Notes: generated by a model from the letters alone, not told the origin. A stretch of 64,000 bases of DNA from Streptomyces sp. BK208 (GCF_004364245.1 NZ_SOAV01000014.1:62001-126000); one strand, 5' to 3'. Shown: positions 8,276 through 16,715, numbered from the stretch's first letter. Numbers and translations: made by a program.

Positions 8276-8295
8276 ACCCCCTGTTTCCAGGGGGT
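8276..8295. terminator. Short hairpin downstream of sigF
   Basis: Perfect 8-bp stem ACCCCCTG / CAGGGGGT with a TTTC loop, 109 bases after the sigF stop. There is no T-run, and the 3' arm overlaps a GGGTAT that resembles a SigB/F-type -10 element, so terminator or promoter structure are both possible. Confidence 0.4.
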
Positions 8296-8310
8296 ATTCG
8301 CATCTCGGAT

Positions 8311-8347
8311 GTCGACATGTCACTACAGCGTGTTGCCGACATGTGAC
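8311..8347. promoter_or_regulatory. Direct repeats around GACATGT upstream of sigN
   Basis: Two 13-base copies, GTCGACATGTCAC (8311-8323) and GCCGACATGTGAC (8335-8347), match at 11 of 13 positions and are spaced 24 bases start to start. Each centres on the near-palindrome GACATGTC. They lie 112-148 bases before the sigN start and suggest a dimeric regulator site. No regulator is identified. Confidence 0.5.
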
Positions 8348-8458
8348 ATTCTGCCGGAGACGCGTTTGCCGGAGCTTCGGCTCCGGTATTCAGGTGAAGG
8401 CTGCGTTCCCGGCGTGGGAGCGTGTGCCGCGACCGTCCCGCGACCCAAAGGGGGTGGC

Positions 8459-9424
8459 ATGTCCGCAGAACAGGGCAGCTCGAAGGTGCTCGCGCTCGCG
8501 GAGAGCGAGACCCCGCCCGACTCGATCGAGGCGCTGGCCGCCGTCGAGCCCGTCGGACCCATCGACTCCGTCGGCCCCGTCGGCCCGGTCGAGGACCCCC
8601 GGGCCGGCGACGCCGTGCCGGACCTCGACGCCGTGCCGGCCCAGGCCCTCCCCGCCACGGAGGCCATCGACACCCGCACCCTGTCCCGCTCCCTGTTCCT
8701 GCGGCTCGCCGCGCTCGGCGAGGACAGCCCCGAGCGCGCCTACGTCCGGGACACCCTGATCGAGCTCAACCTCCCGCTGGTGCGCTACGCCGCCGCGCGC
8801 TTCCGCTCCCGCAACGAGCCGATGGAGGACATCGTCCAGGTCGGCACCATCGGCCTGATCAAGGCCATCGACCGCTTCGACTGCGAGCGGGGGGTCGAGT
8901 TCCCGACGTTCGCCATGCCGACCGTCGTCGGCGAGATCAAGCGGTTCTTCCGCGACACCTCGTGGTCGGTGCGCGTCCCGCGCCGCCTGCAGGAGCTGCG
9001 CCTGGCGCTGACCAAGGCCAGCGACGAGCTGTCCCAGAAGCTGGACCGCTCCCCGACGGTCGGCGAGCTGGCCGCCGTGCTCGGCGTCTCCGAGGAGGAC
9101 GTCGTCGACGGCCTCGCGGTGGGCAACGCGTACACCGCCTCCTCGCTGGACTCCCCGGCCCCGGAGGACGACGGCGGCGAGGGCTCGCTGGCGGACCGCC
9201 TGGGCTACGAGGACACCGCGCTCGAGGGCGTGGAGTACCGCGAGTCCCTCAAGCCGCTGCTGGCCAAGCTGCCGCCCCGGGAGCGGCGGATCATCATGCT
9301 GCGCTTCTTCGCCAACATGACCCAGTCGCAGATCGGCGAGGAGGTCGGCATCTCGCAGATGCACGTCTCGCGGCTGCTCACCCGGACCCTGTCGCAGCTG
9401 CGCGAGGGCCTCATCTCCGACTGA
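8459..9424 (+). CDS. sigN: RNA polymerase sigma factor SigN (SigB/SigF family)
   Basis: A 321-residue group 3 sigma factor, paralogous to the SigF gene just upstream: the region 2 block FRSRNEPMEDIVQVGTIGLIKAIDRFD and the region 4 block NMTQSQIGEEVGISQMHVSRLLTRTL are nearly the same. It differs by a longer N-terminal extension of about 80 residues rich in Glu/Pro/Val (VEPVGPIDSVGPVGPVED). ATG at 8459 has an AAAGGGGG ribosome site. In S. coelicolor SigN acts in the subapical part of aerial hyphae. The symbol rests on position next to sigF and on family; other SigB-like paralogues exist in the genus. Confidence 0.75.
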   Translation: MSAEQGSSKVLALAESETPPDSIEALAAVEPVGPIDSVGPVGPVEDPRAGDAVPDLDAVPAQALPATEAIDTRTLSRSLFLRLAALGEDSPERAYVRDTLIELNLPLVRYAAARFRSRNEPMEDIVQVGTIGLIKAIDRFDCERGVEFPTFAMPTVVGEIKRFFRDTSWSVRVPRRLQELRLALTKASDELSQKLDRSPTVGELAAVLGVSEEDVVDGLAVGNAYTASSLDSPAPEDDGGEGSLADRLGYEDTALEGVEYRESLKPLLAKLPPRERRIIMLRFFANMTQSQIGEEVGISQMHVSRLLTRTLSQLREGLISD

Positions 9425-9457
9425 GCCCGCGGCCCGCGACGGCCGACGGGACAGCGC

Positions 9458-9498
9458 GGCGACCGCCGCGGCACCTCGGGGGTGCCGCGGCGGTCGCC
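9458..9498. terminator. Bidirectional terminator between sigN and small membrane gene
   Basis: 18-bp stem GGCGACCGCCGCGGCACC / GGTGCCGCGGCGGTCGCC with a 5-base loop, placed between two convergent genes. Confidence 0.9.
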
Positions 9499-9541
9499 TT
9501 CGCCGTGTTCCGGTACCGGCCCCGGAGGGCCGGGTGCCGTC

Positions 9542-9739
9542 CTAGCCGAGCGCCAGCCAGGCCACGGCCGCGACGACGATCACGGCGGCGACGATGCCGA
9601 CGATCAGGCCGACGCGGGGCCCGGAGGAGGCGGCGGGGGCCGCCTGCCGAGTCTGCGGGGCGTCGTCGACGAACGCGCGGAACATCTGGGTGCTGCCTGC
9701 GGGGTCGTTATTGCCCTGGGGGCCCTGGGTGTTAGCCAT
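9542..9739 (-). CDS. Small C-terminally anchored membrane protein (65 aa)
   Basis: A 65-residue protein with a polar N-terminal half (MANTQGPQGNNDPAGSTQMF) and one C-terminal membrane helix (VGLIVGIVAAVIVVAAVAWLALG), ending just after it, so it is probably tail-anchored with the N terminus inside. Conserved style in Streptomyces; function unknown. It converges on sigN across a strong hairpin and is divergent from the marR gene, about 200 bases away. Confidence 0.65.
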   Translation of the reverse strand: MANTQGPQGNNDPAGSTQMFRAFVDDAPQTRQAAPAASSGPRVGLIVGIVAAVIVVAAVAWLALG

Positions 9740-9894
9740 GGGCCGAGACACTAGCGAATCCCCGGGTGCGGCCCAAGTGCGGGGCCACCGAGTGCTCTTG
9801 ACCCGGTCCACCCCTTATCACCTGCGCATTTACTTTCGCAATACTTGCCTTTGCCAACTTTTTATGCCGCGCGGGCCCTTTTTGTTTGCCTGTA

Positions 9895-9928
9895 GCAACC
9901 AACTGATCCTATGGTTGCCCTAAGCAAC
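9895..9928. promoter_or_regulatory. Palindromic operator upstream of marR gene
   Basis: GCAACCA-N10-TGGTTGC (9895-9918) overlaps a second inverted repeat GTTGC-N5-GCAAC (9914-9928), ending 16 bases before the MarR start codon. TTGCCAA half-sites also occur upstream at about 9850. A location typical of MarR autoregulation. Confidence 0.65.
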
Positions 9929-9944
9929 GAATCGGGAGGTGCGC

Positions 9945-10448
9945 ATGGCCGAGAAGGCGCAGTACGAGGAGCTGATCCGCCAGTTCAGCGCCTTCGGCGC
10001 CGTGAAGCGGGAGATGGGTCGGCTGCTGCCGTCCGACTGCCCCGGCGGGTCCGTCGCCGTACTGACGCTGCTCGGCCGCCACGGGGACATGCGCATGAGC
10101 AAGCTCGCGGAGCTGCTCGCGGTCGACATGTCGGTGACCAGCCGCCACGTGGCCCACGCCGCGGAGCGCGGCTGGATCGAACGTTTCCCCGACCCCGCGG
10201 ACAAGCGCTCGCGCATCCTGCGCCTGACGCCCGTCGGGCAGGACCAGCTCGACGAGATCGCCGAGCGGTCCACCCAGCTGCTCTCGCACCGCCTGAGCGA
10301 CTGGTCCGACGACGAGGTCGGCCAGCTCTCCCGGCTCATGGCCCGCCTCAGGGCCAGCTTCGACGACTGCCGGGCCCCCGCGGCCCGGCCTCCCGCACTG
10401 TCCGGGGACGAACAGTCCACCCGTACACCCGCGATCACCATCAAGTAA
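9945..10448 (+). CDS. MarR-family transcriptional regulator
   Basis: A 167-residue winged-helix repressor. The DNA-binding region reads MRMSKLAELLAVDMSVTSRHVAHAAERGWIERFPDPADKRSRILRLTPVGQ (about residues 49-100), with the DxR(S) wing typical of MarR. ATG at 9945 has a GGGAGGT ribosome site. It is followed after 9 bases by the MFS transporter gene, so it most likely controls that pump in one operon. A palindromic operator overlaps its promoter region. The inducing ligand is unknown. Confidence 0.9.
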   Translation: MAEKAQYEELIRQFSAFGAVKREMGRLLPSDCPGGSVAVLTLLGRHGDMRMSKLAELLAVDMSVTSRHVAHAAERGWIERFPDPADKRSRILRLTPVGQDQLDEIAERSTQLLSHRLSDWSDDEVGQLSRLMARLRASFDDCRAPAARPPALSGDEQSTRTPAITIK

Positions 10449-10457
10449 AGGAAGTCC

Positions 10458-13034
10458 ATGGCAACGACCACACCAGCCGGTGTGCGGGCTCATGCCAAGC
10501 ACGGGGGAGGCTCCACCGGAGACGCTCCGATGACGCACCGGCAGATCATGGAGGCACTGTCCGGGCTGCTGCTCGGCATGTTCTGCGCGATCCTGTCCTC
10601 GACCATCGTCACCAACGCCCTGCCCGAGATCATCGGGGACCTCGGTGGCGGCCAGAGCGCCTACACCTGGGTCGTCACCGCCTCGCTGCTGACGATGACC
10701 GCGTCCACCCCGCTGTGGGGCAAGCTCGCGGACCTCTTCAGCAAGAAGGCCCTGGTCCAGATAGCCCTGATCGTCTACGTCATCGGTTCCGTCGTGGCCG
10801 GTCTGTCGCAGAACCCCGCGATGCTGATCACCGCGCGGGCCATCCAGGGCCTGGGCGCCGGCGGTCTGTCCGCCCTGGCCCAGATCATCATGGCCGCGAT
10901 GATCTCCCCGCGTGAGCGCGGGCGCTACTCCGGCTACCTCGGCGCGACCTTCGCCGTCGCCACCGTCGGCGGCCCGCTGCTCGGCGGCGTGATCACCGAC
11001 ACCAGCTGGCTCGGCTGGCGCTGGTGCCTCTACGTCGGCGTCCCCTTCGCGATCCTCGCGCTGATCGTGCTGCAGAAGACCCTGCACCTGCCGGTGCTGA
11101 AGCGGAAGGTCAAGGTCGACTGGGCCGGCGCCTTCTTCGTCACCGCGGCCGTCTGCCTGCTGCTCGTCTGGGTCACCTTCGCGGACGACAAGTACGACTG
11201 GATGTCCTGGCAGACCGGCGTCATGGTCGGCGGCGCGATCGTGCTGACGCTGCTCTTCCTGCTCGTCGAGTCGAAGGCCAGCGAGCCGATCATCCCGCTG
11301 CGCCTGTTCAGGAACCGCACCATCACCCTGGCCTCGCTGGCCTCGCTGTTCGTCGGTATCGCGATGTTCGCGGGCACCGTCTACTTCAGCCAGTACTTCC
11401 AGCTGGCCCGGGACAAGTCCCCGACCATGTCGGGCGTCATGACCATCCCGATGATCGGCGGTCTGTTCGTCTCGTCCACGGTCTCCGGTCAGATCATCAC
11501 CAAGACCGGCAAGTGGAAGGGCTGGCTGCTGGCCGGCGGTGTGCTGCTGACGGCGGGCCTCGGCCTGCTCGGCACCATGCGCTACGACACCCCCTACTGG
11601 CACATCGCGATCTTCATGGCGCTGATGGGCCTCGGCGTCGGCATGATGATGCAGAACCTGGTGCTCTGCACGCAGAACCAGGTGGCCCCGAGCGACCTGG
11701 GTGCGGCGTCCTCCACGGTCACCTTCTTCCGGTCCCTCGGTGGCGCGGTGGGCGTCTCGGTGCTCGGCTCCGTGATGTCGACCCGGATCAGCCACTACGC
11801 CTCGGACACCATCGGCCAGCTCAGCCCGCAGGAGCAGGCGGCGGCGGCCAAGGCCGCCGGTGGCAGCTCGATCCCCGACATGGACCTGCTGCCCCCCGGC
11901 ATCCGTGAGTGGCTGGAGAGCGCCTACGGGCACGGCATCGCCGACATCTTCCTGATCGTCGCCCCGATCGCCCTGCTCGCCTTCCTGGTGACGCTGTTCA
12001 TCAAGGAGGTCCCGCTGCGCACCAAGGGCGCCCTCGCCCAGGCGTCGGAGTCCTCGGCCGAGGCCGTGCCGCCGGTGGGGGGCACCCCCGCGGAGGCCGT
12101 CCTCGTCGCCGACGAGCCGGTTCCGGCCGGTGCGATGGCGGCCGCGTCGGCCACGCCCTCGGGTGCCTCGGCCTCGGTCGCCTCGGACACCTCGGCCTCC
12201 CCGGCCGCCACGCAGCGGCTCGCCGCCGTCGCCACGACGGCCGGCTCCGGTGAACCGCAGGCCCCCGTGTCCGGCGGCATCCCGGTCCGCGGCTTCGTCC
12301 GCGGCGCCGAGTCCGCCCCGGTCCCGCAGGCAGCCGTCACGCTGATCTCGCTGGCCGGCCGCCAGCTCGGCCGGTCCGTCGCCCAGGCCGACGGCTCCTA
12401 CGCCGTCGACGCGCCGAGCGCCGGGTCGTACGTGCTGATCGCCTCCGCCGACGGCTTCCAGCCGCAGGCGTCGACGATCGTCGTCAACGACGAGCCGGTC
12501 GCCTACGACATCCTGCTCAGCGGCACCAGCGGGCTCACCGGCCTGGTGCGGGCCGTGGAGAGCGGGCTGCCGGTCAAGGACGCCATGGTGATCGTCACCG
12601 ACGTGCGCGGTGACCTGCTGGCCAGCGCCGCCACCGGTGAGCAGGGCGAGTTCGCCTTCACCGAGCTGGTGCCGGGCACGGTGACCGTCGCGGTGAACGC
12701 CGCCGGCTACCGGCCGCGCGCGCTGCCGCTGGAGGTCGGCGGCACGGGCGTCACCCGGGTCGAGGTCGACCTCCAGGCCGGTGCGCAGGTCCAGGGCGTC
12801 GTGCGGGCCCCGCACGGTCCGCTGGCCGACGCCCGCGTCACCCTGGTCGACGCGGCGGGCAACGTGGTCGGCACGGCCACCACCGGCACGGACGGGGCGT
12901 ACGCCTTCACCGACCTGGACGCCGGTGAGTACACCGTCATCGCGACCGGCTACCCGCCGGTCGCCACCGCCCTGACGGTCGCCGGCTCCGGTGCCGACGG
13001 CCACGACATCGAGCTCGCCCACCCCGGCGAGTAG
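10458..13034 (+). CDS. DHA2-type MFS drug transporter with three C-terminal carboxypeptidase-regulatory-like domains
   Basis: An 858-residue fusion. Residues about 30-520 are a 14-TM EmrB/QacA-type proton antiporter (motif A-like LWGKLADLFSKK; motif C-like GATFAVATVGGPLLGGVI). Residues 525-610 form an Ala/Ser/Pro linker. The remainder holds three repeats of a beta-sandwich of the CarboxypepD_reg type (starts near IPVRGFVRGAE, LTGLVRAVESG and VQGVVRAPHG; each has a DGxY or GEFAF turn and an end such as ANADGFQP, AAGYRPR, ATGYPP). After 14 TM segments the tail is predicted to be cytoplasmic, which is odd for this fold. Substrate unknown. Confidence 0.9.
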   Translation: MATTTPAGVRAHAKHGGGSTGDAPMTHRQIMEALSGLLLGMFCAILSSTIVTNALPEIIGDLGGGQSAYTWVVTASLLTMTASTPLWGKLADLFSKKALVQIALIVYVIGSVVAGLSQNPAMLITARAIQGLGAGGLSALAQIIMAAMISPRERGRYSGYLGATFAVATVGGPLLGGVITDTSWLGWRWCLYVGVPFAILALIVLQKTLHLPVLKRKVKVDWAGAFFVTAAVCLLLVWVTFADDKYDWMSWQTGVMVGGAIVLTLLFLLVESKASEPIIPLRLFRNRTITLASLASLFVGIAMFAGTVYFSQYFQLARDKSPTMSGVMTIPMIGGLFVSSTVSGQIITKTGKWKGWLLAGGVLLTAGLGLLGTMRYDTPYWHIAIFMALMGLGVGMMMQNLVLCTQNQVAPSDLGAASSTVTFFRSLGGAVGVSVLGSVMSTRISHYASDTIGQLSPQEQAAAAKAAGGSSIPDMDLLPPGIREWLESAYGHGIADIFLIVAPIALLAFLVTLFIKEVPLRTKGALAQASESSAEAVPPVGGTPAEAVLVADEPVPAGAMAAASATPSGASASVASDTSASPAATQRLAAVATTAGSGEPQAPVSGGIPVRGFVRGAESAPVPQAAVTLISLAGRQLGRSVAQADGSYAVDAPSAGSYVLIASADGFQPQASTIVVNDEPVAYDILLSGTSGLTGLVRAVESGLPVKDAMVIVTDVRGDLLASAATGEQGEFAFTELVPGTVTVAVNAAGYRPRALPLEVGGTGVTRVEVDLQAGAQVQGVVRAPHGPLADARVTLVDAAGNVVGTATTGTDGAYAFTDLDAGEYTVIATGYPPVATALTVAGSGADGHDIELAHPGE

Positions 13035-13142
13035 CAGGGCCCCGGCCCGTGGTGGCGTGCGCGCTCTGAGCGGAGGTGCGCCCGCCCCCACGGGCCGGTT
13101 TCTTTACGACCACTTTCTGAGCCTTTGCAGGGAGAAAACGGG

Positions 13143-13964
13143 ATGGGACTGACCGCGAGGATCCGAACGCGGGACGGATGGGCCGTGTCGCACGCGGTCG
13201 TCACGGTGACCGACATGACCGGCGTCCAGGTACTGCGCGCCGAGGCGGACACCGAGGGCGCCGTGCGGGACACCACCCCGCTCACGCCCGGGGCGTACAC
13301 CGTCATCGTCACCGCGGTCGGCTACGCGCCCGCCGCCTCCAGCGCGATCGTCACCGCCGGCGGCCGGGCCGAGGTCGGCACGGTGACGCTGGCCCGCCAG
13401 GGCGGCACCGAACTGCCGCCGCCGGGACCGTGGACGGTCGACCCGGCGCACTCCGCCGTCTCCGCCGTCGCCCAGCACCTCGGCATCTCCAGCGTGCGGG
13501 GCCGCTTCACCGACTTCGCCGCCCTCGTCGAGATCGCGCCGGACGACGTCACCAAGTCCCGGGTGGAGGCGGTGATCCGGGCGGCCTCCATCGACACGGG
13601 CAACGGCATGCGCGACACCCACCTGCGCTCGGCCGACTTCCTGGACGTCGAGCGGTTCCCGGAGATCACCTACTGCTCCACCCGGGTGAGCGAGGCCGGC
13701 CCCGACCGCTGGACCGTCCACGGCGAGCTGGGCCTGCACGGGGTCGTCCGCGAGGTCGACCTGGACCTGGCCTACCTCGGCACCGGCGCCGACCCCTGGG
13801 GCGGCACCCGGGCGGCCTTCCGCGCGACGGCGGAGCTGCACCGCGAGGACTTCGCCATGAACTACAACCAGGTCGTCCAGGCCGGCATCGCCGCCATCGG
13901 CACGACGCTCAGGGTGGAGCTGGACATCCAGGCGGTCCAGGGGGAGTCACTTCCGGCCGTGTGA
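13143..13964 (+). CDS. YceI-family protein with N-terminal carboxypeptidase-regulatory-like domain
   Basis: A 273-residue protein. Residues 1-88 are one copy of the same beta-sandwich repeat found at the end of the upstream transporter (VSHAVVTVTDMTGVQVLRAEADTEG, GAYTVIVTAVGYAP). Residues about 97-270 are a YceI lipocalin-like barrel (WTVDPAHSAVSAVAQHLGISSVRGRFTDF; GNGMRDTHLRSADFLDVERFP; FAMNYNQ). YceI barrels bind polyisoprenoid or other lipids. No signal peptide is seen, so it is probably cytoplasmic, unlike E. coli YceI. It begins 108 bases after the pump gene. The last 18 bases overlap the convergent GAF-ANTAR gene. Confidence 0.88.
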   Translation: MGLTARIRTRDGWAVSHAVVTVTDMTGVQVLRAEADTEGAVRDTTPLTPGAYTVIVTAVGYAPAASSAIVTAGGRAEVGTVTLARQGGTELPPPGPWTVDPAHSAVSAVAQHLGISSVRGRFTDFAALVEIAPDDVTKSRVEAVIRAASIDTGNGMRDTHLRSADFLDVERFPEITYCSTRVSEAGPDRWTVHGELGLHGVVREVDLDLAYLGTGADPWGGTRAAFRATAELHREDFAMNYNQVVQAGIAAIGTTLRVELDIQAVQGESLPAV

Positions 13965-14657
13965 GGCACCGTCGGACGCCCGGGCCACCACCTGGGCGCA
14001 CAGGTCCCGGAGCTTGACGTTCCGGTCCTGTGAGATGCGGCGCAGCCGCTGCATGGCCCGGTGGGCGTCGATGCGCTCCCGGGCCATGAGCATGCCGATC
14101 GCCTGGTCTATGACGCTGCGGGAGAGCAGGGCGGTGCGCACGTCGGCCGCCGAGGCCTGCCGCCGCTCGAGGCGCAGGGCCTCGTCGACCGCGTCCGAGA
14201 CCCGCTCCGCGAAGGCGCGGGCCTCGTCCCGTCCGCCGGCCAGGGAGTCCGGCTCCAGGCCGTACAGGTTGAGCGCGGCGCCCGTCTCGCCCTTCACGGC
14301 CAGCGGCAGCGCCAGCACACAGCGCACGCCGGTGGCCAGCGCGTACTCCGTGTACGCGGGCCAGCGGGTCTCAGCGGCCAGGTCGGGGGAGTACATGACG
14401 CTGTCCGTCTCGGCGGCGTCCACGCAGGGCCCCGACCCGTTCTCGTACTGGCGCAGGTCCAGGCCGCTGGGCAGGCCGGTGCTGCCCGCCAGGGTCATCA
14501 GCCGCTCGGCGCGGCGCACCGTGACCGAGCAGGCGTCCGCACCGGGCACCTCCTGGACCGCCCGGTCGGTCAGGTCGCGCAGCAGTGTGTCCAGGCCTTG
14601 GGTGCGCGCGATGGCGTGATCCAGCGTCTCCGTGCCCGTGTCCGTGGTCTGCGTCAT
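13947..14657 (-). CDS. GAF-ANTAR transcription antiterminator-type regulator
   Basis: A 236-residue protein: GAF domain about residues 20-165 (LPLAVKGETGAALNLYG within it), then an ANTAR RNA-binding domain at about 175-230 (SRSVIDQAIGMLMARERIDAHRAMQRLRRISQDRNVKLRDLCAQVV). ANTAR proteins bind paired hexaloop hairpins in nascent RNA and prevent termination. The ligand of the GAF domain is unknown. It lies 18 bases downstream of a second GAF-ANTAR gene on the same strand and overlaps the YceI gene tail-to-tail by 18 bases. Confidence 0.88.
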   Translation of the reverse strand: MTQTTDTGTETLDHAIARTQGLDTLLRDLTDRAVQEVPGADACSVTVRRAERLMTLAGSTGLPSGLDLRQYENGSGPCVDAAETDSVMYSPDLAAETRWPAYTEYALATGVRCVLALPLAVKGETGAALNLYGLEPDSLAGGRDEARAFAERVSDAVDEALRLERRQASAADVRTALLSRSVIDQAIGMLMARERIDAHRAMQRLRRISQDRNVKLRDLCAQVVARASDGASHGRK

Positions 14658-14675
14658 GACCGTACGGATGTCCCC

Positions 14676-15458
14676 TCAGCGCTCGGCCACGCCTCGGCCG
14701 CCCGGGCCCGCGTGGGCGTCGACGATGCGGCGGGCCAGGTCGCGCAGTTTCACGTTCTCCCGCTGCGAGGCCTTCACCAGCGACTCGAAGGCGGCGGCCG
14801 CGTCGATGTCCAGGCGCTCCATCAGGATGCCGGTGGCCTGGCCGATCAGGTCCCGGGTGCGCATCGCCTCGGTGAGCTGCTCGCGCACGGTCGCCGACTC
14901 CAGGGCGAGGGAGACGTGCGCGGTGAACAGCCGTCCGACGCGGGTGGCGTCCTCGTCGAAGGCCTGCGCCTTGCGGGCGTAGGCCGTCAGCACGGTCAGC
15001 CGGCGCCGGTCGGCGCGCAGCCGCAGGGACAGCGCCGAGCGCAGGCCGAGCCGGGACAGGGTGTTGTCGCCGCCGGCCTCGCTGTCGTCCGTGCGCACCA
15101 CCGGCGTGGCCCACAGGCGCTCCCAGTCCGGGTGCGGGATGTGACCGCCCTGGCCGCCCTGGCCGCCCTGTCCGCCCTGGCCGCCCGGTCTGGGCTCGGC
15201 GTCGAACCGTACGGTCTCGTCGGTCCAGGCGAGGGTGCGCAGCCGGCCGCCGCGCTGGATCTCCGCGATGCCCGCGTGCTCGGCGTCGGGCAGCAGGCGC
15301 ACCGCCAGTCCGGCGGCCGTGTTCAGGGTGTCGCCGGGGCTGCTCGTCGCGTGCAGGTCCCGGGCCGCCGCCGTCAGGGCTTCGGCCAGCTCGAAACCCA
15401 CCGGAAAACGCGGCAAATCAGTAAATTCGGACGCAGCCACCACGAACCTCTTCGGCAT
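14676..15458 (-). CDS. Second GAF-ANTAR regulator, with Gly-Gln repeat insert
   Basis: A 260-residue paralogue of the gene that follows it. The start MPKRFVVAASEFTDLPRFP precedes a GAF-like domain (about 25-190) and a C-terminal ANTAR domain (RDLIGQATGILMERLDIDAAAAFESLVKASQRENVKLRDLARRIV). The GAF domain carries a GGQGGQGGQGGQGG insert near residue 95, from a short in-frame DNA repeat. The pair is likely one operon. The upstream gap to the divergent STAS gene is 207 bases and AT-richer than average, so it probably holds both promoters. Confidence 0.85.
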   Translation of the reverse strand: MPKRFVVAASEFTDLPRFPVGFELAEALTAAARDLHATSSPGDTLNTAAGLAVRLLPDAEHAGIAEIQRGGRLRTLAWTDETVRFDAEPRPGGQGGQGGQGGQGGHIPHPDWERLWATPVVRTDDSEAGGDNTLSRLGLRSALSLRLRADRRRLTVLTAYARKAQAFDEDATRVGRLFTAHVSLALESATVREQLTEAMRTRDLIGQATGILMERLDIDAAAAFESLVKASQRENVKLRDLARRIVDAHAGPGGRGVAER

Positions 15459-15665
15459 GCGCGGCCTCACGGCCGTGCGCAGGAGAGCTCCGCAGCACAT
15501 TCCCGACTGCGAGCACAGGACGAACAGCACTTTAGCTGCTCGGTTGCCTGCCGGTGACGTTCGGTCGACGGACCGGGCGGACGCCTTCCGCGCCCCAACG
15601 CCGCGTGGTGGAATGGGCGCAGGGTCAGGAAGCGGCCCGCCGAGAGCCCGACGGACGTCTGTCAG

Positions 15666-16103
15666 GTGAGCGCTGTGCCCTTCCTCTCCCAGCCCGGTGA
15701 GCCGAGTGAGCCGCGGGATCCGCCCGGGTGCGCCGTGCTCGCCATGCCCGACGAGATCGACTTCTGCAACGCCGCTGGGCTGCTGCCCCTGATCATGGCC
15801 GTCGTGGAGCAGCGCCGCGACACCCTGCGCCTGCTCGTCCTGGACCTCTCCACGACCCGTTTCATGGACTCCCAGGGGGCCCGCCTCCTCACCGCCGTGC
15901 GCCGCGGCCTGCCCGGGGCCGCCCGGCTGCGCGTGGTGGCCGTCCCGGGGGGCCTGCCGAGCCGCGTCCTGGAACTCTCCGGCCTGCGCCGCGACGTGCC
16001 GGTGCACGACGACCTCGCGGAGGCGCTGGGCGCGGTGAGCGGGGCGGCGGGGAGCCGCCGCCCGGCGGGCGGTGGGACGGCGGGGAGCGGCACGGCGGCC
16101 TAG
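15666..16103 (+). CDS. STAS-domain anti-anti-sigma-like protein
   Basis: A 145-residue single STAS-domain protein starting at GTG. The phospho-acceptor loop is LDLSTTRFMDSQGARLL (residues about 59-75): the Ser after Asp is the residue usually phosphorylated by an RsbW-type kinase in anti-sigma antagonists. The C-terminal 30 residues are Gly/Arg-rich low complexity. It could act on SigF or SigN, encoded 7 kb away, but this is inference. It is divergent from the GAF-ANTAR pair and 9 bases before the PPOX gene. Confidence 0.85.
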   Translation: MSAVPFLSQPGEPSEPRDPPGCAVLAMPDEIDFCNAAGLLPLIMAVVEQRRDTLRLLVLDLSTTRFMDSQGARLLTAVRRGLPGAARLRVVAVPGGLPSRVLELSGLRRDVPVHDDLAEALGAVSGAAGSRRPAGGGTAGSGTAA

Positions 16104-16112
16104 GCTGGCGGC

Positions 16113-16583
16113 ATGGCACCGAACATCGCGACGAACACCCGTGTTTCGCTGGACGAGTTGCTGGACTTCGTGCGCCCCCGGCACCGGGCGATCCTGCTGA
16201 CCCGGCGGGCCGACGGGAGCCCTCAGGGTTCGCCGCTGACCTGCGGGGTCGACGACGCCGGCCGGATCGTCGTCTCGACCTACCCCGAGCGGGCCAAGAC
16301 CCGCAACGCGCGCCGTGATCCGCGGGTCAGCCTCATCGTGCTCAGCGACGAGTGGAACGGCCCCTGGGTGCAGGTCGACGGCACCGCCGAGGTCATCGAC
16401 TCGCCCGACTCCGTGGAACCGCTCGTGGAGTACTTCCGCAACATCTCCGGCGAGCACCCCGACTGGGACGAGTACCGGCGGGCCATGGTCGCGCAGGGCA
16501 AGTCCATCGTCCGGGTGACCCCGCAGAAGTGGGGACCGGTGGCGACGGGCGGCTTCCCGGCTCGGTTGGCGTCGGACGACTGA
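16113..16583 (+). CDS. PPOX-class F420-dependent oxidoreductase
   Basis: A 156-residue split-barrel flavin/deazaflavin-binding protein. Markers: FVRPRHRAILLTRRADGSPQGSPLTCGVDDAGRIVVSTYPERAKTRNARRDPRVSLIVL, then WVQVDGTAEVID and the end VRVTPQKWGPVATGGFPAR, all typical of the TIGR03618-like F420 group. It probably reduces an unknown small molecule with F420H2. It starts 9 bases after the STAS gene and may be co-transcribed. The 132 bases after its stop hold GGCCG-rich imperfect repeats and no gene. Confidence 0.85.
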   Translation: MAPNIATNTRVSLDELLDFVRPRHRAILLTRRADGSPQGSPLTCGVDDAGRIVVSTYPERAKTRNARRDPRVSLIVLSDEWNGPWVQVDGTAEVIDSPDSVEPLVEYFRNISGEHPDWDEYRRAMVAQGKSIVRVTPQKWGPVATGGFPARLASDD

Positions 16584-16715
16584 GGGCGGCCGAGGGCGGC
16601 CGGGGTCGGCCGGGGCCCGGATCGGCCGACGGCGGCCCGGATCGGCCGAGGCGGCTTGCCCGCCCGGCCGGCGTCGGACGACCGAGGCCGGCCGGAGCGT
16701 CCGCCCGGCGCCGGG

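Noticed and set aside
8292..8297. GGGTAT as a certain SigF/SigB-type promoter for sigN
   Set aside because: The -10 match is clear, but no GNNTN -35 is found at 14-16 bases; kept only as a comment.
9909..13091. Long minus-strand frame opposite the MarR and MFS genes
   Set aside because: No recognisable domain and a composition typical of antisense frames; the plus strand encodes a clear transporter.
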